Positions 25,101 to 25,400 of a stretch of 25,400 nucleotides of DNA are shown here, one piece after another. A model generated the notes under the pieces. The model had not been told where the DNA came from. It made no database searches and was given only the letters and a program-made list of their open reading frames with translations. Each line of letters opens with the position of its first letter. Positions within the stretch are counted from its first letter, which is position 1. The position numbers and the translations under genes were made by a program. The DNA comes from a virus, in the IMG/VR virus record IMGVR_UViG_3300027506_000017, positions 1-25,400 of that record. One strand, given 5' to 3'.

Positions 25101-25400
25101 TTGGCCGTAAACGAGTGGCATCACTGCACCATCAGCGTTGACGACAATGACGCGACATTGTATTTAAACGGCGTGTTCAGCGAAACAGTATCGGGAAGCC
25201 AAAACCCAAACCAAGGTGGGACAATTTTCATTGGTGGATACGGCACGTTGGGTGGGCTGTTCAAGATGGCAGATTTCATTGTGTTGGATCGGCCAGTCAC
25301 AGGCGCGGCAGAGGCGGCCAGCATTTACCAAGGCAACGTCCCGTCAGACGCCTTGGCCGCCTACAAATTGGCGGGCAGCCTTGAGGATTCTACAGGCAAC
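22128..25400 (+). CDS. LamG/concanavalin-repeat tail fibre or adhesin (3' end beyond the window)
   Basis: The ATG at 22128 overlaps the previous stop (TAATG), and the frame stays open for 1,091 codons to the last base, so the gene continues outside. Residues 1-75 are helical and may be the virion anchor. LamG-like (Laminin_G_3) beta-sandwich units follow: about 85-262 (WHHFWFTFDAGAWKFYIDG, LYDTVSTADHVWALWLQG), about 702-862 (WIHLAATYDGQALRVYMNGQL, RVYDRGLSASEVAAVYEGN) and about 904-1073 (WHHCTISVDDNDATLYLNG, VLDRPVTGAAEAASIYQGN). Another begins at the edge (AAYKLAGSLEDSTGN). Residues 265-655 hold two further beta-sandwich, carbohydrate-module-like units. Such domains bind glycans, so adsorption to a host surface is likely. 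No lyase or peptidase motif is seen. Confidence 0.85.
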   Translation, partial: MYIDITAANAPNFLRNYGVARDIADTQLAHDISRKLIEWEADPSGTIGELVEFAQALAMGEDWLAEKGVVADTSTEGAPRTPRPGTALNFTATEYVNAGSMPAFGSQMSGGIWFRGSPTHSADAGLFSAYSVTPDPDRSLRFYVNTSGQLLGYFSDDGSTATQIAGALSTPTMPLGLNDGQWHHFWFTFDAGAWKFYIDGMLKGTQVTSQTTIRVPTTPLLIGSDFQGNRKWFGQLFDFRLYDTVSTADHVWALWLQGKQPWKVATGQPEYPVRHYPLSSGSRHAAFAAQGLGADQYATTVPFTDENWDISNPSGGGFVDGEVQLSGSYVSLRPAAPENQVLRGGTSYLVTLVIKDWNGGHIQFRPYVGGTTTNIVTARTFAGAVAGPITIQQIVEMPKANGLGYINFQSNSGGTTREMTVVNFKAQEYHSINDLTANIINSSDDTVYIGSDVPFSPQNLTGSTTHCRYNFDSSDHVQWDLAGFDVPEQFSWRFIFTVESFANSSGGTHVHTLVSSGYISPYWIGPYNPSNFRVIYKDSSNAQQVVSAYGDMTWLEGVEYDLTVDFDSIAGTITLTEANYGQSHVHTMPNGLYGVRGGVTMFGGYGSGAAAGANFDGSIDFIQYKKAGTTVLELDYRQDGLVSASDAKVATVGFPTFNGLDTFPELISTPSKAIDRTKDSYGQGSVQHAGLCPKQGQLVNSGCATLDGNDYITSSVAPTSYQQVTVASWVRLSTNTPWPFVFSTTSTNAGFELALANSNRYVVWRVKNGAAWYDATTLYRVPVGEWIHLAATYDGQALRVYMNGQLAAETIQPNIDFGTGAGNILMGQRGGYYWYGQLMNARVYDRGLSASEVAAVYEGNGTNTDLQIHWPMSETVGTTVHDASGNGNNGTVSGGSIDDFWETKQTLFHHNVSKGCDVVADFPNNGGTGKNPTCPQPVGANSCYSFWFNSRNNSATSNLFRNSGIACTILPNNLRFTYAAILDYHFNTTGTLAVNEWHHCTISVDDNDATLYLNGVFSETVSGSQNPNQGGTIFIGGYGTLGGLFKMADFIVLDRPVTGAAEAASIYQGNVPSDALAAYKLAGSLEDSTGN

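Noticed and set aside
24646-25110. 154-codon + strand frame
   Set aside because: Out of frame within the LamG adhesin; the adhesin frame covers it with clear LamG motifs.
1-25400. Mu-like transposable phage
   Set aside because: Only the portal family resembles Mu; no transposase, MuF, GemA or Mu-type genes are seen in the window.
22128-25400. Diversity-generating retroelement target in the adhesin
   Set aside because: No reverse transcriptase, template repeat or adenine-biased variable repeat is seen; the gene end is outside the window.
1-25400. tRNA genes or CRISPR arrays
   Set aside because: No cloverleaf-like conserved TPsiC segment or regularly spaced direct repeats were found by eye.

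Overview
The window reads as one continuous stretch of a tailed double-stranded DNA phage genome (or prophage), taken from its packaging and head region. All genes I can support lie on the + strand, are tightly packed, and often overlap or abut. Packaging and portal genes are recognisable: a small terminase-like protein, a large terminase with complete ATPase and nuclease motifs, and a DUF935 (Mu gp29-like) portal. I see no tRNA, rRNA, CRISPR array, integrase or transposase. The host cannot be read directly. Four exact copies of GCGATCGC (the cyanobacterial HIP1 octamer), three of them in the first 1.2 kb, make a cyanobacterial host or donor a reasonable guess only.

Layout. 1-73: tail of an upstream gene. 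84-1454: a GC-rich, unrecognised, HTH-containing gene whose last 70 or so codons switch to the AT-richer composition of the rest of the window. 1444-1653: a small unknown gene. 1654-1766: a short intergenic region with two inverted repeats. 1767-2207: a staphylococcal-nuclease-fold nuclease. 2267-2866: probable small terminase, preceded by a large interrupted palindrome. 2976-3971: a CgeB-like glycosyltransferase lying between the two terminase genes. 3972-5492: large terminase. 5482-6124: two small unknown genes. 6229-7335: a KTSC-domain protein. 7335-7793: a small beta-rich unknown.

7811-21835 is the striking part: three giant genes, nearly end to end (1755, 1530 and 1371 aa), with the architecture of polyvalent proteins. 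The first is a DUF935 portal extended by about 1,240 residues carrying a DUF6884-type domain, a putative DHR-motif polyvalent-associated domain, a GNAT-like domain and a class I SAM methyltransferase. The second has a long disordered, coiled-coil and acidic region followed by a ParB-type nuclease domain. The third has a tandem duplicated acidic domain, a zinc-knuckle-like motif and a C-terminal C5-cytosine-methyltransferase-like domain. My inference is that these are virion-associated or co-injected enzymes acting on phage or host DNA early in infection; no capsid, MuF or protease gene is seen between the portal and the fibre gene.

21847-22128 is a small beta-rich protein, and from 22128 an open frame runs off the window end for at least 1,091 codons. 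It holds several LamG/concanavalin-like domains and is probably a tail fibre or surface adhesin.

Across the window a DNA-level palindrome, CGCCAATTGGCG (up to 20 bp long at one site), recurs five times and is read in three different coding frames, so it is conserved as DNA rather than as peptide. It is the main unexplained non-coding signal here.
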